Shown in pieces: positions 40,287 through 49,141 of a DNA stretch of 64,000 nucleotides; the stretch's first letter is position 1; every line of letters begins with the position of its first letter. The translations under genes and the position numbers were made by a program. The stretch comes from CAZSCF01 sp964605365 (GTDB taxonomy: Bacteria > Patescibacteriota > Minisyncoccia > Moranbacterales > UBA2206), in the NCBI GenBank assembly GCA_964605365.1, contig CAZSCF010000001.1, forward strand, positions 62,001 through 126,000. Reading direction: 5' to 3'. The notes under the pieces are model-generated. The model had not been told where the DNA came from. It did not search any database and saw only the letters and a program-made list of their open reading frames with translations.

Positions 40287-40308
40287 AGCCATTTGTTGGC
40301 TTTTTTCT
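40287..40308 (+). terminator. Terminator after the AbiE operon
   Basis: AAGCCA-TTTG-TTGGCTTTTTT. Confidence 0.65.
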
Positions 40309-40312
40309 GCGG

Positions 40313-41446
40313 AAGATGAGATACATAGGTAACACTATTAATCTGGCAAAATTGAGAGATTTTGCTAGAATTTCTAGTTAATTTACCTAAAACTATCTCC
40401 AATGAATAATTCCCACATGCTCTCCTGGTTTTTTGCCACCAAGCCGTTAAAGCTGCTTAATGAGCATGAGCGTTGGCGACGGGTAGCTAATTCCTTTAAG
40501 CTCTCTCGGGAAGCCAAACTCCGGCTGGAATGGATCATTAGCTACTATGATGGTTCCAATGTTACCCAAATCGCTCGGCGCTACGGTATTGCCAGAAAAA
40601 CTTTCTACAAATGGTTTGGGGAATTTGAACGAGACAATCTCTACAGCCTGTACCGACTGGAAGACAAATCCCGGGCGCCGCAAAAAGTGCGTCAAAGAGA
40701 AATCACTTTAATTGAAGAGCAGCGTATTATCCAACTTCGAAAAAAATATATCCGCTATGGCAAGATGAAACTCCAAGCAATTTACCGGGCTACCTATGGA
40801 GAAAAAATATCCTCCTGGAAAGTTCAGCGAGTGATAGGGGTCTACAAGTTGTATTACAATCCGGTTAAAACGGCCAGAATACAGCGCAGGAGGCTCAGGG
40901 CACAGAAGAAGAAGCGGATTACCGAACTCAATCTGGACAAGTTGAAATGGTACCAAAAAAAGACCGGCTACATCATTTGTTTGGACACGGTAACTATCCA
41001 CTGGAATAGTTTGAAAAGATACATCTTTACGGCCGTGGATAAATATGGCAAGGTTGCCTATGCTCGTATGTACACCAACAAAAGTTCCACTAATGGTGAG
41101 GATTTTCTCTATCGGTTGCATTTCCTGCTAGATGGTAAAATCCCAAGAATCGGTCATGACAACGGCAGCGAGTTTGAAAAGTGTTTTAAGGCTGCTTGTA
41201 GGAAACTCAAAATTGAGCAATACTATTCCCGAGTGAGGACGCCCAAAGACAATCCCAACAACGAACGGTTTAATCGGACTCTCCAGGAAGAATTCATTCA
41301 ATTAGGCAACTTCCATTCCGATCCCGAGATCTTTAACCGGAAACTGACCGAATGGCTCATTGAAAACAATTATCATAGACCCCATGCGGCCCTGGCTTAC
41401 CGAACGCCCATGGAATTCAGCAAAGTGTCACCTATGTATTCATCTT
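40313..41446 (+). mobile_element. IS481-like insertion sequence
   Basis: Terminal inverted repeats: left starts AAGATGAGATACATAGG (40313) and right ends CCTATGTATTCATCTT (41446); one indel and one or two mismatches over 22 nt. One DDE transposase gene fills it. No clear target-site duplication is seen beside the ends. Confidence 0.8.
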
Positions 41447-41460
41447 GTACATACCTTTGA
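40402..41460 (+). CDS. IS481-like DDE transposase
   Basis: 352 residues. An N-terminal helix-turn-helix (GSNVTQIARRYGIARKTFYK) is followed by the rve integrase core with Asp195 (IICLDTVTI), Asp253 (IGHDNGSEFEK) and Glu288 (NNERFNRTLQEEF), the D-D-35-E spacing. It is intact. The last five codons and stop lie beyond the right inverted repeat, so the C-terminus is finished by flanking DNA or the element end is misjudged. Confidence 0.9.
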   Translation: MNNSHMLSWFFATKPLKLLNEHERWRRVANSFKLSREAKLRLEWIISYYDGSNVTQIARRYGIARKTFYKWFGEFERDNLYSLYRLEDKSRAPQKVRQREITLIEEQRIIQLRKKYIRYGKMKLQAIYRATYGEKISSWKVQRVIGVYKLYYNPVKTARIQRRRLRAQKKKRITELNLDKLKWYQKKTGYIICLDTVTIHWNSLKRYIFTAVDKYGKVAYARMYTNKSSTNGEDFLYRLHFLLDGKIPRIGHDNGSEFEKCFKAACRKLKIEQYYSRVRTPKDNPNNERFNRTLQEEFIQLGNFHSDPEIFNRKLTEWLIENNYHRPHAALAYRTPMEFSKVSPMYSSCTYL

Positions 41461-41485
41461 CAAGATGGCTGTTTGGGTGTATAAT
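41457..41485 (+). promoter_or_regulatory. Strong promoter at the IS right edge
   Basis: TTGACA (41457-41462), 17-nt spacer, TATAAT (41480-41485): full consensus in both boxes. It begins 11 nt outside the inverted repeat and overlaps the transposase stop; it drives the gene at 41545. Confidence 0.8.
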
Positions 41486-41544
41486 TACAAATCAGTCTTA
41501 ATAATGGCTGATAGTACCTAAAAAATCGAAGAGGAGGTGTCGCG

Positions 41545-42273
41545 ATGAAGCGGTTCAAGAGTTTTGCCGCGACAGTCGCGGCATTCGCTTGGAGAGAGCC
41601 TTGGCTAATCGTCAAATTTACTTTGTTGTTTTTTGCGGTTACCTGGTTTATTTCCAGAAACTTTGGCGGGTTAAGGTACGGCATTCCGGCAGCAGCGATA
41701 ATTACACTGATGTCGATTGTCTATCGAGAAATTTTTGATTCTGCGTCTGATGCCTTTCTGGATATAAGAAAGGATGATAATGCAGAAGAAAAAACGGAAA
41801 AAACGGTTGCTGCAATTGCTAAGAGGGTTTTCTATACTATGCTTGATTATGGTTTAGCCATATTGAGCTTCGGCCTAGTGGTAGCAGCAAAAAATTTAGA
41901 TTTCTCATATCTGGGTACTGTTGTGGCATTGTGGATAGTCATTGACTTACCATCTGCTGTGACATTTGTGTCCATTTATGAAAAAACTGGACGTGATATG
42001 ACATTGGGACGGTCATATCGTAGAATGGCGAATGTTATCCTTGCCAACTCAAAGATTGCTGGAGTTATAGTATTCATCTATGAGACAACTCTGGCATCTT
42101 TCTGGTCTGGACCGGACTATACTGTCTTATTTTTCAGAGATGAGTTGAAAACTCGTTTCCGAATGATAATAGCATTGTTGGTCATTACTATGATACATGC
42201 ATTGCTATGGACGGCTGTGTATTGGTCTGGCTACGAGGATATAATTGAATTACTAAGTAGCCTTAAAAAATGA
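41545..42273 (+). CDS. Unknown multi-pass membrane protein
   Basis: 242 residues after a strong GAGGAGG binding site. Hydrophobic segments at about 20-37, 46-60, 96-115, 121-140, 169-185 and 208-228 suggest five to six membrane passes, with a charged loop (RKDDNAEEKTEKT) around 74-90. No family is recognised. It is behind a consensus promoter and before a strong terminator. Confidence 0.65.
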   Translation: MKRFKSFAATVAAFAWREPWLIVKFTLLFFAVTWFISRNFGGLRYGIPAAAIITLMSIVYREIFDSASDAFLDIRKDDNAEEKTEKTVAAIAKRVFYTMLDYGLAILSFGLVVAAKNLDFSYLGTVVALWIVIDLPSAVTFVSIYEKTGRDMTLGRSYRRMANVILANSKIAGVIVFIYETTLASFWSGPDYTVLFFRDELKTRFRMIIALLVITMIHALLWTAVYWSGYEDIIELLSSLKK

Positions 42274-42308
42274 GGGCCTAGATTTCTCTAAATCTAAGCC
42301 CTTTTTTG
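42274..42308 (+). terminator. Terminator after the membrane gene
   Basis: GGGCCTAGATTT-CTCT-AAATCTAAGCCC then six T. Confidence 0.9.
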
Positions 42309-42381
42309 TTGCAAAAAATCAAGTTTAGTCGCATAATAAAGTAAAGATAAAAACTCTTACTTTTTCTTGTTGAGCAGAATT

Positions 42382-43170
42382 ATGGATAATAAAAAAATTG
42401 CAAAAAAGAAAACTGGCAAATTTAATATAGAAGAAATCTATACGCCTTTATCAGTGGCGAAAAAAGAAGTTTGGCGCCGCTGGAATGATAAAGTGTTCCG
42501 CAAGAAAGTGGAAAAACTTTTAGGTGGAAATGTACCAAAACCATTTAAAAAAGAACCTAGGGCGGTTTTGTCGCGCAATATCATGACTCCCAATCAAGAG
42601 TTTTTTTATTTTTTAGATCTGGCTAAAAATTCAGGGTTGAGGCCTGTCGGGCTTGAAGGATTTGAGGATAAATTTTGTACTAAAAATTTTGACAAAGTGT
42701 CTTTAGGCAAGCTATCCTTCTATAAGAATAAACGAGGAAAGAGAGATGAAGAAAAAAATATTGTCAGAGTCATAGACATGATGAACTCTGATGGCAAAAA
42801 ACTTTGTGATATAAATACATTTTGGGGTGAGAAATTAACAGACTTTCATCACAGGATGCTTTCTTTGTATGATTCAGAAATTGAAACATTTGATGATTTC
42901 GAATGGTTTTCTAAACAAAATAAAAGAAATGGTCCGCATCAATATTATGAAAATTTCCTTTTATTTTTCATGTGTCATGGAATACTTTTTGAAAATTTTC
43001 ATGCAAAAGGTAAAGAAGAGGATTTTACTAATGGCATAATCATTGATAATTGTAAAAAGATTACCGATGTCTTGGGATGCAAACCGCTTATTGTTCCTCT
43101 TGTTCCAATCGAAGACGAAGAATGTTTGGATTATTGGAATGGGTATTTGATTGAGAAGAAAAAACTTTAA
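42382..43170 (+). CDS. Unknown protein, paralogue of 49142-49930
   Basis: 262 residues from ATG 42382. Shared with the protein at 49142: an N-terminal helix with WN (EVWRRWNDKVFRKKVEKLL), VVDIM-type strand (VRVIDMMNSDGKKLCDIN), LTDFHHRMLSLYD, EWFS and YYENFLLFFMCHGILFENFH. Conserved His/Glu/Asn residues suggest an enzyme, but no family is known to me. Confidence 0.65.
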   Translation: MDNKKIAKKKTGKFNIEEIYTPLSVAKKEVWRRWNDKVFRKKVEKLLGGNVPKPFKKEPRAVLSRNIMTPNQEFFYFLDLAKNSGLRPVGLEGFEDKFCTKNFDKVSLGKLSFYKNKRGKRDEEKNIVRVIDMMNSDGKKLCDINTFWGEKLTDFHHRMLSLYDSEIETFDDFEWFSKQNKRNGPHQYYENFLLFFMCHGILFENFHAKGKEEDFTNGIIIDNCKKITDVLGCKPLIVPLVPIEDEECLDYWNGYLIEKKKL

Positions 43171-43331
43171 ACTGGATTATATTTTTATATAAAAATGGAA
43201 TTTATCCAAGAGGCTTGAAGGATGCTTAAGAAATGAGGGAGGATATAGAAAAGCTTATTTAATGTATTTTCTTTGCTATTATTATAAAAAATCATTCATT
43301 GTTTCGCATAACTCTTTAAAATAAAAGAAAG

Positions 43332-43360
43332 TTGACAGGCTCCCTGTTTTCTGCTTAATT
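43332..43360 (+). promoter_or_regulatory. Promoter of the radical-SAM cluster
   Basis: TTGACA (43332-43337), 17-nt spacer, TGC-TTAATT (-10 43355-43360). The rest of the 43171-43482 spacer is AT-rich; no hairpin or riboswitch is recognised. Confidence 0.5.
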
Positions 43361-43482
43361 TGATTAAAAGAAAAATGAGGTGAAGATAGTTTTTTAAAAA
43401 TGAAATACAGGGCAATTATTCATAATTTGCCTACCAAAACAAGCTAAGCCAAAACGGCGCAGCAAGAAAAGGAGGATTTATT

Positions 43483-44865
43483 ATGTCGATCGATAAGAAA
43501 GTGCTTTTGATAAAATGTCTGAATCCTTCAAGAAGAAACGTGTATGCTTTTAGACAGATCCCGATGGGCATTGCCTATCTGGTATCCGTTCTGAAAGGAA
43601 AGTGTGATCTCGAAGTTTTTGACATGCTGGTGGATGATGGACTGATAGAAAAGATTCAGAAAGATCAGCCAGATGTCATAGGCATTAGTGTTTTTTCCGT
43701 TGATTTCGTATTCGCAAAGAAGTTGATTAGTGAGATTAGACAAGCTTCTCCGACTTCTATCATAGTGGCAGGAGGAGCACATGCGACAGTGGAAGCTGAA
43801 CAAGTACTAAGCTGTGGTGTTGATGTTGTTGTGAGAAGCGAGGGAGAACGTTCGTTTGCCAGAATGGTGGAAGGATTCAATGACAACGGCTTATCTCTTG
43901 ATGGTATTCCCGGATTGTCCTACTTCGATTCGTCTTCAGGAGAATTGAAAAACAATCCTGTCGAATTTGAAAAAGAAATTGATGATCTACCAATGCCGGC
44001 GTTTGAGTTTTTCGATTCATCGAAGTATAGCCAATACCCCCTGCTTACATCAAGAGGTTGTCCGTTCGGTTGTCAGTATTGCGCATCCAAAACAATCTGG
44101 GGACAACAGGCAAGATTCCATTCAGCCGAAAGGGTTTTTGCTGAAATAAAAAGGGTGGTCGAAGATTATGGTTATACCAACATGGTATTTATCGATGATA
44201 CTTTCACCCTGAAACATGAAAGGCTGATGAAAATATGTGAACATATAAATCAGAGCGGTTACAATATCACTTGGTCGGTAAATTCCCGGGTAGACACGAT
44301 AAATCGGGAAGTTGCCGAAAAAATCAGCCAGGCTGGATGCAAAGTGGTTTCTTTCGGGATAGAAAGCGGGTCGGACAAGATTCAGGACGCAATGCATAAA
44401 AGAATAAACATCACTCAGATGAGGGAAGCAGTGAGGGTTTGCAAAGAGTTTGGAATCAGAGTGAAGACCGGATGGATGATAGGACTTCCCTTTGGCGATT
44501 ATGCGGAACAGATGAAATCGCTGGATGTGATGTTGGATCTGGAACCCGATGAAATAACCGTTCATCATTTCATTCCGATGCCCGGAACTCCGTATTGGAA
44601 TAACCCAGAGCTTTATGGAATGTCGTTCGAAAAGCAACGGCTTCTGGAGAGTTTTTCGATTGATACGATGCCTGATCAAATCGGATTAAAGTTCGATTAT
44701 ATTACAAACGAGGAAATCAAGATGATAACAGGCAATATTGTGAAAGAACTTTGCGCTGTCGGGTACAAGCGACCTGGAGAGATTGGGTCTTATGATCTCA
44801 AGAGCAAGGTGGTCAACACGTACATGGATCGGGATAGGCTTTCGGTATTGCCATCCCAAAAGTAG
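43483..44865 (+). CDS. B12-binding-domain radical SAM protein
   Basis: 460 residues. An N-terminal cobalamin-binding Rossmann-like domain (DVIGISVFSVDFVFAKKLIS, IVAGGAHATVEAEQVL) precedes a radical SAM core whose cluster cysteines are C193, C197 and C200 (RGCPFGCQYCASK), with FGIESGSDKIQD later. Such enzymes perform methylations or carbon rearrangements; the substrate is unknown. A strong AAAGGAGG site precedes the ATG. First gene of the cluster. Confidence 0.9.
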   Translation: MSIDKKVLLIKCLNPSRRNVYAFRQIPMGIAYLVSVLKGKCDLEVFDMLVDDGLIEKIQKDQPDVIGISVFSVDFVFAKKLISEIRQASPTSIIVAGGAHATVEAEQVLSCGVDVVVRSEGERSFARMVEGFNDNGLSLDGIPGLSYFDSSSGELKNNPVEFEKEIDDLPMPAFEFFDSSKYSQYPLLTSRGCPFGCQYCASKTIWGQQARFHSAERVFAEIKRVVEDYGYTNMVFIDDTFTLKHERLMKICEHINQSGYNITWSVNSRVDTINREVAEKISQAGCKVVSFGIESGSDKIQDAMHKRINITQMREAVRVCKEFGIRVKTGWMIGLPFGDYAEQMKSLDVMLDLEPDEITVHHFIPMPGTPYWNNPELYGMSFEKQRLLESFSIDTMPDQIGLKFDYITNEEIKMITGNIVKELCAVGYKRPGEIGSYDLKSKVVNTYMDRDRLSVLPSQK

Positions 44866-44875
44866 AAATTCTGAA

Positions 44876-44902
44876 ACGGCCGGGGGAAAATCCTCTGGCC
44901 GT
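44876..44902 (+). terminator. Hairpin between radical SAM and kinase-like genes
   Basis: ACGGCC (44876-44881) pairs with GGCCGT (44897-44902), inner GGGGGA/TCCTCT; a weak TTTATT follows. Partial terminator or processing hairpin. Confidence 0.55.
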
Positions 44903-44926
44903 GTTTATTAACAGGAGGATAGAATA

Positions 44927-45517
44927 ATGAAAAAGAAAGGATATATAATCGCTTTTGAAGGAATCGATAACTCTGGGAAAAGCACTCAGTGCAAAAAAAT
45001 TATTCATATGTTCAGAAAGGAAGGTGTTGATGCCGAAGCTACTTCGAATTATTCATTGCCAATATACAAAATAATCCAGAAACATTTTCAAGACGGATTA
45101 TTCTCCGCTCAGCTTAAGATCTTGTTGTTTTCCACGATGCTGGCGGAATATTGGGATTTGTATATGAAGAAAGCTTGGGAAAAAGGCGAGATTGTCATTT
45201 TTGACCGCTATATCTATTCATTAATTGTCTATGGAATCTCCGATGGATTAGACAGAGAATGGATAGAAAAAGTGGTGGATTTTCTTCCTAAACCCGATCT
45301 CACTTTGTACATCGACATTTCTCCGGAAGAATATCAGGACAGAGTTCGGGGAAGAAAAAGCTACATTTCTCCGTATTCCATGGAGAGACTCAAAAAAGTC
45401 AGACTAACGTATCTGACTTTGGCGAAGGAATTGAATTTCAAGGTGATTGACGGAAGCCGTGAATCAAACAAAGTTAAAAATCTAATTTACAGTGAAATGA
45501 AATCACTCATGAAGTAG
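44927..45517 (+). CDS. Thymidylate-kinase-like nucleotide kinase
   Basis: 196 residues. P-loop FEGIDNSGKSTQCKKI, the DR motif VIFDRYIYSLIVYG and the LID-like RGRKSYISPYSMERLKK mark a dTMP-kinase fold. Substrate may be another nucleotide; in this context it could feed or act with the radical SAM enzymes. Its 3' end overlaps the convergent Nudix gene by 15 nt. Confidence 0.85.
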   Translation: MKKKGYIIAFEGIDNSGKSTQCKKIIHMFRKEGVDAEATSNYSLPIYKIIQKHFQDGLFSAQLKILLFSTMLAEYWDLYMKKAWEKGEIVIFDRYIYSLIVYGISDGLDREWIEKVVDFLPKPDLTLYIDISPEEYQDRVRGRKSYISPYSMERLKKVRLTYLTLAKELNFKVIDGSRESNKVKNLIYSEMKSLMK

Positions 45518-45907
45518 AAATTGTCTGATTGCCTTTATGGTTATTCCCGGTTTGTATGTTGATATTTTTTTTGGATCAATCCAGAGATACTCGGAATGCT
45601 CCGGACTTAACTTTACTTTTTGGGTTTTGGATTTGCAAGAAAAAAACAAAATGGATAATTTTTTTCCATTCAGTTTGCCCAAGAACAAACCATGTAAGTC
45701 CTTGATGGAAATTGCGGATGATTTTATTCCAGTTTCTTCAAGGACTTCTCTTTTTATTGCGGTAAAAACATCTTCATTATTTTCAATAGCACCTCCGGGC
45801 AAATCCCACAGACCGGAATTGTCTCCATCTATTTCGGATCTTTTTAATATTAAAAGTTTGTTTTTGAAATAAATTAAAGCACGAACCCCATGAATTTTAT
45901 GATACAT
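45503..45907 (-). CDS. Nudix hydrolase
   Basis: 134 residues with a complete Nudix box: GGAIENNEDVFTAIKREVLE followed by ETG. Family members hydrolyse nucleoside diphosphates linked to other groups, often as house-cleaning. It is the only minus-strand gene in the 33-64 kb stretch and overlaps the kinase-like gene tail to tail. Confidence 0.88.
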   Translation of the reverse strand: MYHKIHGVRALIYFKNKLLILKRSEIDGDNSGLWDLPGGAIENNEDVFTAIKREVLEETGIKSSAISIKDLHGLFLGKLNGKKLSILFFSCKSKTQKVKLSPEHSEYLWIDPKKISTYKPGITIKAIRQFLLHE

Positions 45908-45948
45908 AAATGTCTTATCAATTGCTATGCTTTAAATGTACCACAACG

Positions 45949-45977
45949 TTGACAAAAATCAACAATTTTGGTAGGAT
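45949..45977 (+). promoter_or_regulatory. Promoter of the small gene and second radical SAM pair
   Basis: TTGACA (45949-45954), 17-nt spacer, TAGGAT (45972-45977). CTGTCTT/AAGACAG forms a hairpin in the leader before 46075. Confidence 0.55.
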
Positions 45978-46074
45978 AATTTGTTAGCTCTGTCTTTGTC
46001 TATGCTAGTAAACTTTGCCTTGAAGACAGGGGTTTCTCAGTAACTTAAAAAATGAAAAAAAGGAGGAATAATTT

Positions 46075-46287
46075 ATGAAAAGATCCGCAGAGGAAATTAA
46101 GGCACGATGTAAACTCATCCTTGACGACGAACGGGTTATCAATCTTGTTAAGGAGAGCAGTAGTCCATCGGCCGCTTATGAAATGATCTTCTCGGAGATG
46201 GATGACGCTGAAAAGGCAAAGGCAGGGAGATGGCTGGCTGTTCTTCGCAGGGATTATCCTGAGATATTCGATGAACTGCTGAAATAA
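46075..46287 (+). CDS. Small helical protein, 70 residues
   Basis: An AAAAAGGAGGAA site precedes the ATG. The protein is charged and helical (MKRSAEEIKARCKLILDDER, YEMIFSEMDDAEKAKAGRWL) with one Cys. It lies directly before a radical SAM/SPASM-like gene, a position typical of precursor peptides, but it lacks an obvious leader/core division. A small partner protein is equally likely. Confidence 0.55.
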   Translation: MKRSAEEIKARCKLILDDERVINLVKESSSPSAAYEMIFSEMDDAEKAKAGRWLAVLRRDYPEIFDELLK

Positions 46288-46365
46288 AACAGACATTTCC
46301 TCAATTCCAATTGCATTAAGCCACGCCAATGAGGCACGGCAAAATCAAACAAGGAGGAATGGAAA

Positions 46366-47313
46366 ATGGACGCAATATGGAATTTAACAAAAGCTTGTCC
46401 TTGGAATTGTGCTATTTGTTGCGTTTCTGCTGTTTATGTCAATGGTGACAACAAAAATGTAGTTAAAGAATCGCAAAAAAGAGCAGGGGAAGAATTGAGC
46501 TTCGAAGGTAAAATGAAAGTTCTAGAAATTCTGGCTGAAAGGAATTTCAGAATTGATTTTTCCGGAGGAGATCCGCTTTATTACGATGATGATTTCGAAA
46601 TAGTGAGGCGAGCCGTAACATTGTTGCCACCTCAAAACATCAGTGTTAGCATGACAGGTAGCGGATATATCAACCATGAAAGAGTTGAGATATTAAAGAG
46701 TATTGACGCTATCGAGCTTACACTGGATAATGTATTTGAATATCGGAATCCATTTCGTCCAAGAGGATACAATGCTTCGTCCGCGATAATGCTCAAAAAG
46801 TGCACGGATGTCGGAATCAATGTCAGAGCGGTAACAACCTTGCATCAGTACTCGATATTTCGTCAAAATCTCGAGGAGATCTACGGATGGTTATGCAATA
46901 ACGGCGTACGGGAATGGAGTGTAATAAAATTCTGTCCTGTAGGTCGTGCGATGAAATTCGCTCAGTCGATGCCATCAGACCATGATTACTTGGAAGCGGT
47001 TAATGTCTTAAGGAAATTCAACGGTTATACAAAGATTGTCTTCCAACACTCACTCGAGGTTTTAGAAGGAAACAAGAAATGTCATGCGGCAATTGATTCT
47101 ATTGGCATTCTCCCTGATGGCAAGGTAGTGGCCTGTGCTTGGGCATTGCATGATAAGTGCATTCCTTTCAAAGAATTTGAACTGGGAAAACTTCCTGAAG
47201 ATAATCTGGACGACATTCTTAAAAACGCCAGAGAAAACGGTTATGGAAACAGAGCTGAATCTTGCAGGATAATTTCCCAAATTAAAAGGTATGGTGAACA
47301 ACATGTCAATTAA
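46366..47313 (+). CDS. Radical SAM protein (SPASM-like C-terminus)
   Basis: 315 residues. The cluster motif comes very early: C11, C15 and C18 in AIWNLTKACPWNCAICC. FRIDFSGGDPLYYDDDF is the SAM-binding GGE-like block. The C-terminal CHAAIDSIGILPDGKVVACA with later Cys is reminiscent of SPASM/twitch domains. Function unknown; it overlaps the next radical SAM gene. Confidence 0.85.
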   Translation: MDAIWNLTKACPWNCAICCVSAVYVNGDNKNVVKESQKRAGEELSFEGKMKVLEILAERNFRIDFSGGDPLYYDDDFEIVRRAVTLLPPQNISVSMTGSGYINHERVEILKSIDAIELTLDNVFEYRNPFRPRGYNASSAIMLKKCTDVGINVRAVTTLHQYSIFRQNLEEIYGWLCNNGVREWSVIKFCPVGRAMKFAQSMPSDHDYLEAVNVLRKFNGYTKIVFQHSLEVLEGNKKCHAAIDSIGILPDGKVVACAWALHDKCIPFKEFELGKLPEDNLDDILKNARENGYGNRAESCRIISQIKRYGEQHVN

Positions 47314-48103
47314 AACGGTGCAATGCAAGGGTGTGCTGACGAAAAGCAAATTGCCGGAAGCGGACTATTGCATAAATCCGTATGTCGGATGCATGCATAG
47401 TTGTGTCTACTGCTATGCCAGATTCATGAAGCGATTTACCGGTCACGATGAGGGGTGGGGAAAATTCGTTGATGTAAAAATCAATGCATCGGAAGTTCTG
47501 GAAAAAGAATTGTCTCGTCATCCGAAAAAAGGTGCTGTGCTTCTAGGAAGTGTTACAGATGCATATCAGCCGATTGAAAGAAATTACAAGATAACGAGGG
47601 CAATTCTTAAAGTGCTTCTGAAATATGATTTTCCAATTTCTGTTTTGACCAAGTCGGATTTGGTAACAAGGGACATCGATCTCTTGAGGCAGTTTAGCGA
47701 TTGTGAGGTGGGTCTTACCGTTACCACCCTCGATGCGGATGCATCAAAAAAGATTGAGCCTCTCGGTTCAATTCCGCAGAGAAGATTGGATGCGCTGAAA
47801 CTGCTTTATGATTCAGGAATCAAAACGTATGCTTTTATTGGTCCGATACTGCCCGGCATCACCGAGCTTCGACCGATCTTTTCAAAACTGAAAGGGAAAG
47901 TAGATTTTCTGATGGCAGAGAGCATAAACACTCGATGTGGCAATTGGGACGAAGTGGTTAGTGTTATTCAAAAAAACTACCCGCATCTTACCGAAATATA
48001 CAGATCCAAGTTCGGAAAGGGATACTGGGATGACATCGAGAATGAGGTGAAAAAACTCTGTCTGGAATTCGAAATTCCGCTTAAGGGCTTCTATAAACAT
48101 TGA
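47291..48103 (+). CDS. SPL-like radical SAM protein
   Basis: 270 residues (from ATG 47291; MSIKTVQC at 47303 is an alternative). Cluster cysteines C34, C38 and C41 (PYVGCMHSCVYCYARFMK), then VLLGSVTDAYQPIERNYKIT and LTKSDLVTRDIDLL, the pattern of spore-photoproduct-lyase-like proteins (COG1533). Their substrates are mostly unknown. It overlaps the previous gene, so the two are translated together. Confidence 0.88.
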   Translation: MVNNMSIKTVQCKGVLTKSKLPEADYCINPYVGCMHSCVYCYARFMKRFTGHDEGWGKFVDVKINASEVLEKELSRHPKKGAVLLGSVTDAYQPIERNYKITRAILKVLLKYDFPISVLTKSDLVTRDIDLLRQFSDCEVGLTVTTLDADASKKIEPLGSIPQRRLDALKLLYDSGIKTYAFIGPILPGITELRPIFSKLKGKVDFLMAESINTRCGNWDEVVSVIQKNYPHLTEIYRSKFGKGYWDDIENEVKKLCLEFEIPLKGFYKH

Positions 48104-48113
48104 TAGACAGCTC

Positions 48114-48145
48114 AAAACCACTGATCGCAAAGGTCAGTGGTTTTC
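48114..48145 (+). terminator. Terminator after the radical SAM cluster
   Basis: AAAACCACTGA pairs with TCAGTGGTTTT. Confidence 0.8.
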
Positions 48146-48241
48146 ATTTGCCAGATTTCTCATAAACATTTTTTGAAAAATGTGATTTTTCCATTTTCTG
48201 AATTTATGTTAAAATAGATCAGAAGGACAAGGAACAAGCAT

Positions 48242-49084
48242 ATGTGCCAATTTGATACGCCAATTTATGTCTACTATTCCCATATCGCGGTTTTTGTTTT
48301 GTGTTTGTTGACCGCTATTCTTATTCTTATCAGAAATCCCAAAGAAGCATCCAATCGGAATGCTTTTTATTTTATTTTTATCCTAGCCCTGTGGGTTGCA
48401 GATGTTTTTGGGCAGTGGACGATTAAAGATGCGTTTTGGAATAAGTTTTTTGTGCAGCTATCTCTGATGTCGGATCTTACTTATTTGTTTTTTGTTTATT
48501 TTGCATATTATCTAACCAGAACGAAAATTACTTTTAAACAAAAAATACTTTTTGCCATTCCGTATATTATTTTGCCGTTTCTAGCTTTTTCAAAGTACAA
48601 TCTCGCGGTTTTTAATCCGGAAAACTGTGATTACTCTCACAGCTTGTTTATAGGCTTGTATCTTTATTTTTTTGAGATATTTTATGCTTCTTGGGCAACC
48701 TATATTTTAATAAAAAAATGTAATAATTTCAATTGTAATATTCTTGTTCCTTTTCAGATAAAAATATTAATTCCGGCCATTTGGTTTTTCGCAATATGGA
48801 ACATATTATCCGAAGAAATTTACAGAATAAGTTTCTCATTGGGGTCATATATTGATAATACGCCGCATTTCATTATCGGTAATCTTTTCTTTGTTTCCTT
48901 AATTGCTTTTGCTATAATCCGTAAGGAATTATTTGAATTTCCGATTGTAATTACAAATCACTATACCGTTGTTGTTTGGACTTTGATTTTTCTTGGATTT
49001 ATTTTCTTCTATTCAAATCTGACCCTTATTGTCTTGGCTGCAATATTCTGTGCGGTTCTGATGTATATTTTTTGGAAAATGTAG
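48242..49084 (+). CDS. Stand-alone 7TM sensor-like membrane protein
   Basis: 280 residues, seven or eight hydrophobic segments. Its start (FDTPIYVYYSHIAVFVLCLL) and layout parallel the N-terminal 240 residues of the histidine kinase at 49960 (IPNLLYYSHIPTAIVALLLS), i.e. the HisKA_7TM-type sensor region, but there is no kinase domain. It may be a truncated or accessory sensor. Confidence 0.65.
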   Translation: MCQFDTPIYVYYSHIAVFVLCLLTAILILIRNPKEASNRNAFYFIFILALWVADVFGQWTIKDAFWNKFFVQLSLMSDLTYLFFVYFAYYLTRTKITFKQKILFAIPYIILPFLAFSKYNLAVFNPENCDYSHSLFIGLYLYFFEIFYASWATYILIKKCNNFNCNILVPFQIKILIPAIWFFAIWNILSEEIYRISFSLGSYIDNTPHFIIGNLFFVSLIAFAIIRKELFEFPIVITNHYTVVVWTLIFLGFIFFYSNLTLIVLAAIFCAVLMYIFWKM

Positions 49085-49141
49085 GAAAATAGAAAAATTG
49101 AATCCTTTTATTTTTTGTGAGTTTGTGATAAAATAAAAAAC

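Noticed and set aside
46366..47313. Identification of the radical SAM protein as a prokaryotic viperin
   Set aside because: A nucleotide kinase is nearby and the cluster motif is N-terminal, but the viperin-specific residues around the cysteines are not seen; left as an open hypothesis.
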